Of a DNA stretch of 64,000 nt, positions 12,571 to 23,618 are shown in pieces. Every line of letters starts with the position of its first letter. The first letter of the stretch is position 1. Below the pieces are notes generated by a model that ran no database searches, was not told where the DNA came from, and worked only from the letters and a program-made list of their open reading frames with translations. Location: contig NC_069670.1 of the NCBI RefSeq assembly GCF_027244095.1, positions 14,527,320 to 14,591,319 of the forward strand, read 5' to 3'. Origin of the DNA: Hemicordylus capensis. Its lineage: Eukaryota; Chordata; Lepidosauria; Squamata; Cordylidae. A program made the position numbers and the translations under genes.

Positions 12571-14763
12571 CTCTATAACAACTTTATTTTTCTATCTAGT
12601 GGAAGAGAGTTTGATTAGATTTGCACACAACTTATTGAATATACGTGAATAGAGTATTATGGGTTTGATAGAAAGTCATATTATAGAGCTCTGACCCAAA
12701 TGTGCCTTGTCCTGTAAACAAGTCTGATGACACTGACCACAAGGCAGGATGCGACTGTTACAAAAGGGTAGTTAGGGTGAGCTCTGCACCTACTGAAACC
12801 ACAGAGAGCCAGACATAGACCAGAGTGAGGGGCATGATGAGACGGACCAATTGACATAAAGGAGGGTGGATACAAGGAAGAACTATCTGGTCTGGATAAG
12901 CCAGTCACAATGAAGAGCAACACATGTTACTTAATGCACTATTAGATTCCATCTGTCGTTATTTGACGTTGCAATCTATTCTGTGTCTGCATACAGCTAC
13001 ATAAGCTGAGCATGATGCAAGAAATGTTTCCAATTTCACTTCACATCTGTATTTTATTCTCTGGGCAGTGGATACCCAGGTGGAGAAGGACCTGAACTAA
13101 GGTCTTGTGCTCTGACCAGGCTGAGCTGCAGACCTGATTATTTAAAGGGAACTTGTCAAAAACTCCTCTAGGACTTTCTCCTCTGACTGGCAGCAGGCTC
13201 CCAACCCTGCGACCAGATTCTTGAACTGGAGATGCCAGCGACTGAAACAGACTTTCAGCATGCAAACCGGGTGCTTTACATGTGTTTTACCCCTGGGCGA
13301 TGACTCCTCTGTATTATGTGAGCATGTTTTAGGATTCTAACCGTTAAGTATTCTGAAAACTCCCAAAGATTCATTGTTGCGGTGAACTGAAAATGGCTTC
13401 TCTCTTTCATCAACATACTCCAAGAGGAATTCTTCCAGCTACACGTTCAGTAATAGATACTGCAGGGGCCTCTGGTTTATTTTATTATTCTTTATTCTGT
13501 TTGTCTCAGAGTCTTTGCAAAGCTTATGTACGCCTGCATTACCTGCCATATAGATGCCTTCTGATCAGACATACTATTGAACAACATATAATTCAAAAGG
13601 CAGAAGCTCTATGGTAGAGGTATTCATACATTAAAGATGACCTGTCTCTCTCAATTCCCTGGCTGGCACATTAACCGTGAAAGTAGACTCTTAAATCCCA
13701 CAGTTTTGCAGGCCTGAGCTTTAACTATGCAAAGTTCTTTCAGAAACTGTACTACTGATATCCAGCTGTTCTCCTGCCTCCGTCCATCTCCCGCTTCTAT
13801 CGACTGTTCCAGAGTGCCTATAACCACATGCATCTATCAGAATGCGTATAACCTATCAATATCTCAAGGGCTTGGGGCAACATCTGATATCAGAGGATAA
13901 AGAAGAACACTACCAATATGTAAAGATGTCCACTCCCCCTCCATATATTCCACCAGTCCACCCCTCCCCTAACCTCATCCACTTCAAACACATTACTGCA
14001 TTATTCATGTTACTGCGTTATTCACATTACAGAATCTATGTTACTGCGGAATTCATCAACTGTGCCAAAGTCTCGGTTCACAAATTATATCAACTCTGAA
14101 GGCACCAATGCAGAGTACTTAACACTCACATATTCTCTCATTTATCTCAGAGGGAATATGGCAGTGTAAAATGAATCAGGACCCGAAGCCTGCAAACCTA
14201 TGTTCACTTGCTTGGCAATGAACTCACTGAACCCGGCAGGCACTGCATCTGAACAAACATCAACAGAATCAGGTTAAAGATGCCAAGGCAGGCCTGTATT
14301 TTCCTCCATTCATGACAGTTTCAGAGCAGATTAATTGGCTCAACATTCAAGCTCTTATCACTAAGCCAACACCAGACAAGGTCATTCATGAGGGCAATAA
14401 GTTACTACAATAATATAGAAACACATTGTAGAAGAGCATTGGTGCCAGGAAATGAACGCCTGAAAAATCAAGTTACTGAAACCAAACATTTAAGCCAAGA
14501 AACAGGTTTCTTAATTTAACTGTGAACTTTTACTTATGTAAGCATCCTTTTCTTGATTCTCATTTCAGTTATGGAGGCTGCCAAATATGTATACTAAGTA
14601 GGACTACAAGCATTTATCAGTAGATCACCTCAAGTTTTAGTCGACTTTTCAGTGGCGGGCTAGTTTTAATTGGAAGGAGAGGGCTCCTCAACGTTAGTAA
14701 CATACACAATTGGTAGAGGAGAAATCTAAGGGCACACATTGCTTTGCTGAAGCAACAGTGGTT

Positions 14764-14975
14764 GTCATAAGAACAGCCCTACTGGAGGCCCATCTAGTCC
14801 AGCCTCCTGTTTCACACAGTGGCCCACCAGATGCCTCTGGGAAGCCCACAGGCAAGAGGTGAGGGCAGGCCCTCTCTCCTGCTGCTGCTCCCCTACAATT
14901 GGTATTGAGAGGCATCGTGCCTCTGAGGATGGAGGTGGCCCACAGCCACCAGACTAGTAGCCATTAATAGACATG
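14764..14975 (-). mobile_element. CR1-family LINE 3' UTR fragment
   Basis: Minus strand: block from agactagtagccactaat-like sequence to ggctgttcttatgacaac, as in the CR1 copies at 52640-52858 and 40080-40300. Contains the phrase gtggcccaccagatgcctct on plus. Confidence 0.85.
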
Positions 14976-15059
14976 TCCTGGACCGGGAATGAAAGTGAGT
15001 AGTTCAAGATGGCCTTCTGTCAATGAGTAGCTTTTGGGTATTAAGTTTTTATTTATTTC

Positions 15060-15276
15060 TTTTTACATTTTTATATCTCACTCTTCCTCCAAGGAGCCCA
15101 GAGTGGTGTACTACATACTTAGGTCTCTCCTCACAACAACCCTGTGAAGTAGGTTAGGCTGAGAGAGAAGTGACTGGCCCAGAGTCACCCAGCAAGTCTC
15201 ATGGCTGAATGGGGATTTGAACTTGGGTCTCCCCGGTCCTAGTCCAGCACTCTAGCCACTACACCACGCTGGCTTT
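15060..15276 (-). mobile_element. MIR-like tRNA SINE
   Basis: Reverse strand: agccagcgtggtgtagtggc head with tRNA-type boxes, gactctgggccagtcacttc, then the tail ggctccttggaggaagagtg. Same family as 39579-39779 and the three copies at 45.16-46.25 kb. Confidence 0.85.
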
Positions 15277-18200
15277 AGACAGTTCCTTCCGTATCACAAA
15301 GCGACATTTATATTAAGGTTTTTGGCACATGCAGATTCATTTTAATCAATCAGTAAAAAGATTAAACCAACTGGGTAGCCCTAATATGAAGGCTTTCAAA
15401 TTCTCACAAAATTCTATTACAACTACACATAGAAAATATACTGTTGTGGTTGCTAAAGTCTGATACCAAGACCTGATCTGCCACATGCCTTCAAATCACT
15501 AAATAACTTAGATCTACTTTTAGAAGTGTGGCCAGATAGTCTTCAGATGCCAGAGATAACAGTTTGCTAGACCTACCCTTTAACAACGAGGATTAAAATT
15601 AACCCACATACTACAGCCTGCACACCTCACAGAGTCTTTCCCTCAGACAGGGTGACAAAAAGTAAGACAAAAAAAGTAGTATTACTTTCTTAACAAAGAA
15701 AAGTGGCTCGGTTAAGAGCCTAAATTCAAAAGGGTTGATCTTCCCTGCTTGGGGATCAGTAAATGAACCACTATGAATCTCTAGTGGAGTGGGAAGATAA
15801 GATGGCTAAGATGTTATTTATTGACATAGAGAACTTAAGAACAATTTAGACTATGCTTGTATTAGAAAATAAATACTTGTAGGAACCCGGCAAGGTTGGA
15901 ACTTTAACAGCAAGGAGCTCTATGATGACAATGAACAAAAAACATGCATATCCTAAACAAAAATCCCTATATCAGTTCTCAATATTACTATAATGCTTCT
16001 CGTGTATCAAAGAGGACTGTCCCTTAGGGAACTGATGCCTTCCAAGCACAGAGTTTGTGTATCTTCCATTACAAGATTCTTCTCAGGACAACTCAGCAAT
16101 CTCAACAGTTAAGGCCAATATTATTTATTTGCTGGAACTGAAAAATGTAGCATCGGCAAACTTGCTTTCCCACCTGCTATGGTTACTTTCCCCCTAGGAA
16201 ATCAGCAGAGCCCTTCAGCCAGGAGAAATACGTGAGAACAGCAAATAAATATTTTGTAACTGAAGGTCACAGTGGGAAGCGACAAAAAAGAAAAGAGAAA
16301 ACATTGCCCATTTCTATTAGTCCAGAACAAGCTAAAGCGACTGCTGATACATATACAATCAAGGAGAGATATACAAGACATGTACCACTCCTAGTTCATT
16401 ACATGTACAGAAACTTGCTACAGAGAGTGAATGAGTTTATAACTGCAGCCTTAATGTCTCAAGGTGTCAGATTTACACACCAAGTGTGATGGGTTTTCCG
16501 CTAACTAAATATTAAAAAATTATATTTGCCAGGCAAGTGAATTACTTTAGACTGTACCAGATAACGTTCCCACTCATTCTCAGCACTATTACAGTAAGAT
16601 AGCTTCATAAACGGGTTTGCACTTCTGTTTCCAGGGAAGAAAATCCCCAGGCAGTGAACAAGTACAAACTTTGGGTTTGTAGAAAAGCACAGCCAACGAT
16701 GAGAGTCACCACCACTGACACTTCTGGAATGAGAAAACATTCTGCTCAGCAACTTCCTCCGCGACAGGAACTAAATTCCTGTGTTAATGAAGCATGTAAC
16801 GCGCTTTCCGGTGCTGTGCAAAGAGCCACGTGAAAGAGGTGGAACTGACTGACTGCCCATGGAGATTGCAGAGACACATCAACCACGAGGATGGTCAGCA
16901 ACACACCAACTCCTAGCACAACCAAAATCCCCACAGCAGCTGGCCAAGAATGAGATGTTCCCCATCTATTGCCTTTCACTCCAAGAACTCCTGCTCAGAA
17001 AATTATGAGTTTTATTCACAAAATAAACATGGCAAAAGATTGCACTGGAATGATTGTTATGAGCCCTTGTGGCCTTAAATCAATTCCCTCTCCACAGCAG
17101 GAACTTTGTAGAAAGGCCATCCTAAAGTAAATGCAGCTTTACTGAAAGCACATCTTGAAGCTCTCTCAGAAAGTGGAGCAGGGTGAGAAAACTAAGCTGC
17201 CAGCACAGGTTATCAATCCATCCCTTCATCGGAAACAGATAATAGATATTTAGACAGAAAAATCCCAAAATTACTCATTTGGTAATAAAGTTTGCCCTTT
17301 TACATCACTTCCTTCAAGAACTTAGTGGGGCACCAAAAATTAGCATATTGCAAGTTTTGAACCCAGTACCCAAGCAATCAGCAAAACAAGCAAATCAGTT
17401 GCAAGTGGATTTTTACAGGAGGGGGAATTTAGAGTCCAAGCATCAGTGCTCTTTGTTCTGGCTTTCTGAAGAAAAGAAGCTTGCTCTTAAGTGGATTGCA
17501 GCTCAGGTCTGGCTGGGATTATTCCCTACAGCTTTCAAGGAACTATGTGAACTATGTACTGTATTTTAAAAGTTTTCCCTCATTCAAACCAAAAGAACAT
17601 ACAACTCTACAGCAAATTAATATTCAGCCACTGAGACCAATCCTTCAATTGAGCGGCATCTAAATATCCGCAACAGATGTATCACTGTACAATTCTTGTT
17701 TAAGAAAAGGGTGGGTGGCAAAAATATCGCCCTGGAGATGTAGATAGGTAGGTTGTCTCAGCAACCACAAAATGCCACAACATGTGCTAGTGCTCGAAAC
17801 ATACTGGTGTTGTGCTCGCTAGCAGGAAGATATTGGCCAAGTCATGTTGGTTCTGAACAAGAGATTAGCATCATAATTCTGGTAACATGCATGGTGTCTG
17901 TGTGAGAGGAGAATGATAATCAGCCACCTGGGCTCTTCAAGATCAAACAGGTCCAGGCAGACTAAAAATAAACAGTGATAAATCAGTTCAAGACCACTGC
18001 TTATCTCCCAGTGGGCACAAACGGCTATTTCCCTCTAATGCCAATTTCTTGCCGAGCAAAGTGGCTGGCCGGTCCTCAGAGCAGCAGCAGTTTGGTGTGC
18101 ATAATAAACCCCATCTCATGAAAGGAGACAGGAAGGGTGTGTGTCTCTGCTTGAAGCATAGGGAAGAAAAGGAGATCTTACAGGACAGCCTCACTTGGGG

Positions 18201-18397
18201 GGGGGGATGGGGGGGCACAGAGGGCAAACATTACCTGGACATGAAGTTCTTCAAGGCCAATTGGGACAGAAGAAATAGATGCAGGAGGGCAGCGGATGAT
18301 TAATGTAGGTGGGGGAGAGAGAAACACAAATGCAGTCGTTGCGGGGGACTTGCGCTTGCAACCTACAGACAGCTGTCCCCATGTCTCATTTGGAGAG

Positions 18398-18506
18398 CAA
18401 AGTGGTCGGTTTATTACTTCTATAGCATCATCAGTGTACATGGCACTTTACAAGTCACGCAAGCAAAAACAGGCAGGCCCCTGTCCTGAGGAGCTTACAA
18501 TCTAAA
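18398..18506 (+). mobile_element. L2-like LINE fragment
   Basis: tgtacatggcactttacaag ... ctgaggagcttacaatctaa, a phrase common to ancient L2-type LINEs. Family assignment is tentative. Confidence 0.5.
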
Positions 18507-20892
18507 TGGAACTATAGGACCAAGGATTGTGACAGGGAGAAAGCATTTGCCAAACGATGCACGTAGGGTGGCACTATGAATTATGTACAGGGCACCCTAG
18601 ATCAAGCTGTTAATAAGAAGTAAGATTCCATGACGGTAGCAGTGAAGGTCTTATGGCGAGTCCTGACAAAATACAGGGCAGGCCTTAAAAGAAGCCTCTG
18701 ACAAGTCTATCTATGCCAAGTGCTCACTGGTTGCAGGGGACAGCATTTACATAGTCAAGGTTCTGTCTTCGGACAGTGGGATCGCCGACTGGCTTGGCTC
18801 CTGGATGGCGCTCGGATAAAATGGAGACATGTCTTTGTGGGGATAAAATCCCATACCACAATGGAAGGCTACAGGTAGCCTCACCTCCCACCGCTCCTCC
18901 AATGGAAGATGGGGAGGATCCTGGTGCAGTTCGCTAACACTTCATCTGAATGGGGTGGATCATCTCATTGTCAGTGGGGCAGGACACCCAGCATGATCTC
19001 TAGGGGAGCTATGAGTGCACATCTCAATTTTGCTTGCGTCAGGGAGGTTTGCTCTTCAAAATGAGAGAATGTGTTTTATCTTCACACAAGAGCGTAACAG
19101 GGCAAGGGTGGATTTGTGGAGGAGTTCTTGTGGACTCAAGAAGGCATATTTTAATAGGTAGAGGATTCAGTAGTCTCATTCTCACCAAGCAGAAGCAGCG
19201 GTTGTAGGAATGGGAAATTCTCACCTTGAGAAATGTGAAAAAAGGAAGCACACACACATAAAGGCAAAGATGCATTGTAGGTGCTGGTGCATCTTAAGGC
19301 AATTATTTTTGCTCAAAGGGGAAAGCAGGGTGTGTAGTGTACGTTTCCAAGAAAGCTGGCCTTAATTTCACCCTGAGGGGAACACATCACCTTTCCCACA
19401 TGAGTGGGCTGCGGGGTTTTTCCTTTCATTAGGGAGAGAGAACTGACAGCGTTAAGGCATGCTAGTCTGACTAATGTTGTGTTCTGGGAAAGGAACTCAC
19501 TCCCTTCTCACCTGACACAGAGGCAGCTCGGCGTGCACTTTGGAGTGCGAGTGTGTCTGAGTTAGTTCTCCTTTAGACGAGCAAGGAGGAATTGCAGGCG
19601 ATTAAGGATGGGAACCGGATTCACCTTCCGGGGGGGGACACACAAAGGTATTTATAAGGGGCTCTCATCCTGTCATATATGGGGAGTGCAGTTATAATGA
19701 AGAGGCCTGCTTCTCCTTTATGAGAGAAGAACTCATTCTCCTTTATACAGGAGAAGAACTGGCATTGGGAGGGCTGCTTCTCCTTGGCACGGTGTGCGTG
19801 AGGGGTGAAGATGTAGTTGTCAGAAGGGGAACAAACAGCCCGCCGTGAAACACTTCACCACCTCACACACATAAAGAATGAACCCGCCGACTCAACACCA
19901 ACAGTCCTCTCATATAAGTAACCACTGCCCTGCCAACACACAGAAGACAAGTCTCTTCGTGGATATCTACATCCCCAGCGACCCAAGAGAATCCTCACCA
20001 TCACTCTTTAGGTATGGGGGGACTTTCTAAAGAGGCAGTTCTTTCCCACATGTTTCAGTGTTTGGTGAGGGGACTGGGATGTCCGAACATCTACCCCTCC
20101 CTTGCATATGAAGGAAACTTGTCTTTGCTGTGAGAGATGTAAAATGATAATAAGCCCCTTACTCATCGACATCCTCTCCTACGTACACAAAAGAACACGT
20201 TCTTAAGCATCTTCTACACCCTTGCATAATGAAGATCTCCCCTCCTCCTTTATATGGGGTGGGGGGAAGGAAGACAGGAGACCATTCCCCTTTATATAGG
20301 AGCAGCTGTATACTGGGAGGAGAGAATCATTCTACATACATAGGGGATATGAGCATTTAAGGGATGTTTCTCTTTCATGTGGATGATGGAGAAAGTAGGT
20401 CCTGAAGAGTGGGTGGAGTCTGGTCTAACTTCCTCTCACCTGAGCACTGTAGAGAAGTGGGTGTAAGACATCCCCCCTGTAAGCGCAGGGGGTGTTAAGG
20501 GGTGGGGAGCAGCCCCTTTCTCTCTCACCTTGCACACGGCAACCGACTGTGTGAGTGATTTTAAAACACACCCTTTTTGAGAGCTGCAGAGAGTGAGGGG
20601 GCAGACTGCTCTGGATTCCCACCAGGCTTAACACTCCCAGTGTACTGGTTTATACTGACAACGGGAAGAAGGAGCAGGAGGACCACCCCAGGACCAAGGT
20701 TTCCTCCAGATTACCTCTCTGCCACCCTGCCCTTTCCCCTCTCCTCTGCTGAGCAATAAATGCAGAAAAAGGAGGCCATTTTTTAAAAAAAGATCTCCTT
20801 TCCACCCCTCCCCACCTTCTCTCTCACCTGTACATGGTAGATAAGAGGGGATGTGGGGGAGAGATACCACTCTTTTTTACAGTCATTGGGAA

Positions 20893-21085
20893 AGCACAGT
20901 AGCTCAGTGGCGAAGCATCTGCTTTGCATGCACAAGGTCCCAGGTTCAATCCCTGGCAGCATCTCTGGGAGGGCTGGGAAAGATCCCTGCCTGAAACCTT
21001 GGACAGCCACTGCCAGTCAGAGTAGACAATCCTGAGTTAGGTGGATCAAAGGTCCGACTCTATACAAGACAGCTTCCTCTTTCCC
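20893..21085 (+). mobile_element. tRNA-Ala-like SINE
   Basis: Head gcacagtagctcagtggcga with A box, gctttgcatgcacaaggtcc anticodon-arm region, B box ggttcaatccc, then the common tail ctctggga..gggctgggaaagat to acaagacagcttcct. Resembles tRNA-Ala(TGC) but too diverged to be a tRNA gene. Confidence 0.85.
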
Positions 21086-21299
21086 CAAGCTGGTGGATAA
21101 GGGGTGTGCATCTCCTTTTTCGCTCTGCCCCGTCAAAGAGCACCACATGCAGCTAGAACGTACTCATTATTACAAATAGAAACTCTCATTCCTCCCTGCT
21201 TTTCACACCCAAGTGCTGTACATGCTGATAGGTGGGATCGATTTAAGCGAGGAGTGGGCTGCCATTTGTTGTGGGATCAGCCACCCCCAGCCAGAGGAA

Positions 21300-21945
21300 T
21301 CAGCACTCAGCTACGATGGCAGATGCAGTCCCACAACAACTGGGAGGCCAAGACTGTGCAGCTCTGGGTACAGGACAGGGATAGGCAACCTTGGCTCTCC
21401 AGATGTTGCAGGACTACAACTCCCATCACCCCCCACCACAGGAGCCAACCAGGGATGACGGGAGCTGCAGTCCCCACAACACAGCAAGCAGACCGAAGCT
21501 GTGCAGCCCTGGATGTAGGATGGGGGTGGGCAACCTTGGCTCTCTGGAGGCTGCCAGACTACAAGCCCCATCACTCCCAGCTGAAGGAGATGGGGCTTGT
21601 AGTCCAACAGCAGCTGGGAGACCCAAGCTGCACAGCCCTGGATGCAGGGCAGACATGGGGGCAACTGGCTCTGGTGTGTGTGAGTGTGCTGCCAAACTAC
21701 AAGCCCCATCACTCCCCACTGTAATCAAGTATACCAGGGGGTGATGAGGCTTGTAGTCCAGCAGCAGCTGGAGACACACACACACACTGCACAGCCCTGG
21801 ATGCAGGGCAGGCAGGGGGGCAACCTTGGCTGGGGGGGGTGTTGGGGGCTGCCCGACTACAAGCCCCATCACTCCCCGCTGTAATCAAGTGTACCAGGGG
21901 GTGATGGGGCTTGTAGTCCAGCAGCTGGCGAGCCACACACGCTGC
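21300..21945. repeat. Tandem array of hAT-MITE-derived fold-back units in PACS1 intron 1
   Basis: About four units of 133-152 bases. Each has gcaaccttggctctc, gactacaagccccatcactc, its inverse gatggggcttgtagtcca, and gcacagccctggatgcaggg. The marker cagccctggatg recurs at about 21506, 21638 and 21791, with a weaker copy near 21360. Units are themselves inverted repeats and resemble the widespread hAT MITE with actacaactcccatca. The array ends about 45 bases from the PACS1 splice donor. Confidence 0.8.
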
Positions 21946-22790
21946 CCCAGCTCGGGGGGCGCCCCCTCCCCCGCCCCGCCCCTCTCACCTGGGCACGCAG
22001 CTGGGCGAGCTCCGGTCCACCTCCCAGGTGGCGTACAGGTTCATCTGGACGGGGCGCCCCCCCGCCGTGGCCGCGAGCGGGGCGCCCCCCACGGGGCCCA
22101 GGGGGGCGGAGGACTGAGGGGGCGCCGGGGGCGGCGGCATCAAGGACGGAGGCGTCGGCGGCGGTTGCTGCTGCTGCTGCTGCCCCGGGGCGCTCTGAGG
22201 AGGAGCCGGAGCCGCCGAGGACGACAACGAGGAGGCGGCGGCGGCGGCAGAGGACGACGAAGACGACGGGGCGGCGGGCTGCAGGGGGGACGGGGCCGCC
22301 GATCCCCGCTGGCTGCCGCCTCCGCCGGGCACCCCTCGCTCCGCCATGGCTGAGGAGCGCCGCCCGCTCCCGCCTCGGCTGCTCTCCCCGTCCCCGTCTC
22401 CACCACCACCACAGCCGCCTGCCTCCGCCTCCTCCTGTTGCCCTTGCGCGCAGGCGCGCGACACCAACGGCTGATCGGGCAGAGAGAGGTGGGGCGCGGC
22501 CCAGGGGAGCGCGTGCTGCCACCCTTGGCGGGGCAAGTGGGGGGGCGGCGGCGGCGAGAAAAGGGGAAAGCGGGGAGCCGACGGCTCCGCGTGCCGATTG
22601 GCCCGGGGGAGCGAGCGCGAGCGAGCGAGCGAGTGGCGAGATCGCGCCTGCGCGCCCTTCTTTTCTTTTCTCTCTCTCTCTCTCTCGTCCCCCCTCCCCT
22701 TCCCCCCCTCCTCCTCCTCGGGCTCGCGCGCTCCCGCCCCCCCCCTCAGGCGCGCGCTCCCTCTGTGAGGAGGCCGGCGTGGATCGCGTT
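21940..22790 (-). promoter_or_regulatory. PACS1: CpG island promoter of PACS1
   Basis: GC-rich, CpG-dense block covering the start codon at 22347 and several hundred bases upstream on the minus strand. It contains repeated GCGCGC-type strings (for example cttgcgcgcaggcgcgcg near 22444), which resemble NRF1-type sites, and a CT tract at about 22671-22687. It gives way sharply at about 22800 to an A+T-rich stretch. The exact transcription start cannot be read from sequence. Confidence 0.8.
21989..22347 (-). CDS. PACS1: PACS1 coding exon 1 (phosphofurin acidic cluster sorting protein 1, N-terminus)
   Basis: PACS1 is a cytosolic adaptor that binds acidic-cluster motifs in cargo such as furin and links it to AP-1 for retrieval to the trans-Golgi network. 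The exon encodes 119 residues plus two bases of an Arg codon. It starts MAERGVPGGGG, followed by low-complexity Ser/Ala, a six-Gln run (about residues 56-61) and a Pro-rich stretch. It ends with the diagnostic VQMNLYATWEVDRSSPSCV (about 100-118), which matches human PACS1 at the same exon end, where the furin-binding region begins. The ATG has a good context (gcc ATG G), and the donor is CCCAG|GTGAGAGG. The low-complexity part differs from human as expected for this region. An open frame continues upstream of the ATG but is explained by high GC. The remainder of the roughly 960-residue protein lies left of the window. Confidence 0.95.
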
Positions 22791-22839
22791 TTAGAGAACA
22801 AAACGTAAGGCAGACAAGGCCATAAAATGTCCCCCACCC

Positions 22840-22975
22840 CAAATTTAAAAAAAAAAATAACATGTTATTTTTTTTATTTAAAAACTATTAATAAAATTAT
22901 TATATTTATTAAATCATAAAATAATTTTAATTTTTTTAAAATATTTTTTTAATTTTAAAATGATGTTTTTAGAAA
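22840..22975. repeat. AT-rich low-complexity block
   Basis: Nearly pure A/T with long T and A runs (for example ttttttttattta), directly upstream of the PACS1 CpG island. No gene or transposon family is recognised. Confidence 0.8.
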
Positions 22976-23170
22976 GCGAGAGAGTGTGAGGAATCCGTGC
23001 CATTTATTTATTTTATTTAGTACACTGATGTACTGCATCTCCTACGGGAAAAGCCCCTGGGTGGTGTTAAACGCACACACCCCCAACAATAATAATAAAA
23101 AGCAAAAGTCATGAAAAACCATCTGAAGAAAAATCCTTAGTTATTGTTTCTCCTGGAAGGAACCCTTGAT

Positions 23171-23176
<6 letters not shown>

Positions 23177-23202
<26 letters not shown>
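23177..23202. repeat. (AT)n microsatellite
   Basis: Uninterrupted AT dinucleotide run of about 13 units between PACS1 and the UQCRQ 3' end. Confidence 0.95.
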
Positions 23203-23432
23203 TTAAAAACAACCTTGTCCTGTTGGGAAGATTTGAGAGAGGTTGCTGTTAATGTTGTCTAAAACATTAAGCCCCTGCCTCAACCTTCATCCATAGGGAG
23301 GCCATCCCTGGCTCTTTTAAGTTGAGAGGGAGTTGTATGTTGTGTAGAAAACAACAGCAAGAAACAGCCCATGGCTGGACATTCCCCCAGAAAAAGCTTA
23401 CAGCACACTCAAGGGCAGAACAGAAATTGAGA

Positions 23433-23438
23433 TTTATT
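23433..23438 (-). terminator. UQCRQ: Poly(A) signal of UQCRQ
   Basis: AATAAA on the minus strand (tttatt on plus), about 86 bases after the UQCRQ stop codon. Another AATAAA overlaps the stop codon itself (GAATAAAAT), but it is too close to be the likely main signal. Confidence 0.65.
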
Positions 23439-23523
23439 GAACACGTATCTTAAGTGTCATCATAAATACTTGGGTATTCATGTCATCCAGCTGTTGTTTT
23501 TTTCAGGTTAGTTTCTTCATATT

Positions 23524-23618
23524 TTATTCATCATTTTCATAGTCTGCAGGATTCTTTCTTTTCAAACGTTCAAATTCTTCTGTTCCCCAGGAATAGAGAA
23601 GATAGCCAGCAACAAATG
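23524..23618 (-). CDS. UQCRQ: UQCRQ coding exon B (residues 52-82 and stop)
   Basis: Acceptor ccctaag|CA; reading continues in phase from exon A as [18 protein letters not shown], ending YENDE-stop. The 3' UTR is short, ending after the AATAAA at 23433-23438. Confidence 0.92.

Larger units (their letters stand above)
1..21988 (-). other. PACS1: PACS1 intron 1 (5' part, incomplete)
   Basis: This stretch follows the GT donor of PACS1 exon 1 on the minus strand, and no further PACS1 exon is recognisable, so it is read as first intron. I looked for the exon that should begin with LFSLTLKK and did not see it. A very long first intron is known for mammalian PACS1. The content is moderately AT-rich unique sequence with old LINE and SINE fragments and a few small DNA transposons, listed separately. 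I see no other gene in it: the open frames are short, lack domains and are not conserved-looking. Roughly 11.1-12.2, 13.3-14.7 and 15.3-18.3 kb show no recognisable feature. Confidence 0.75.

Noticed and set aside
20893-21085. A tRNA-Ala gene
   Set aside because: Arms do not pair well, and the same unit with the same long tail recurs many times: it is a SINE.
21104-21936. Overlapping frames of 117-206 codons with repeated peptide phrases
   Set aside because: They are translations of the tandem fold-back array; the peptide repeats mirror the DNA repeat in all frames.
22348-22863. In-frame extension upstream of the PACS1 ATG
   Set aside because: Opens only because of high GC; known PACS1 starts MAERG at 22347 with a good start context.
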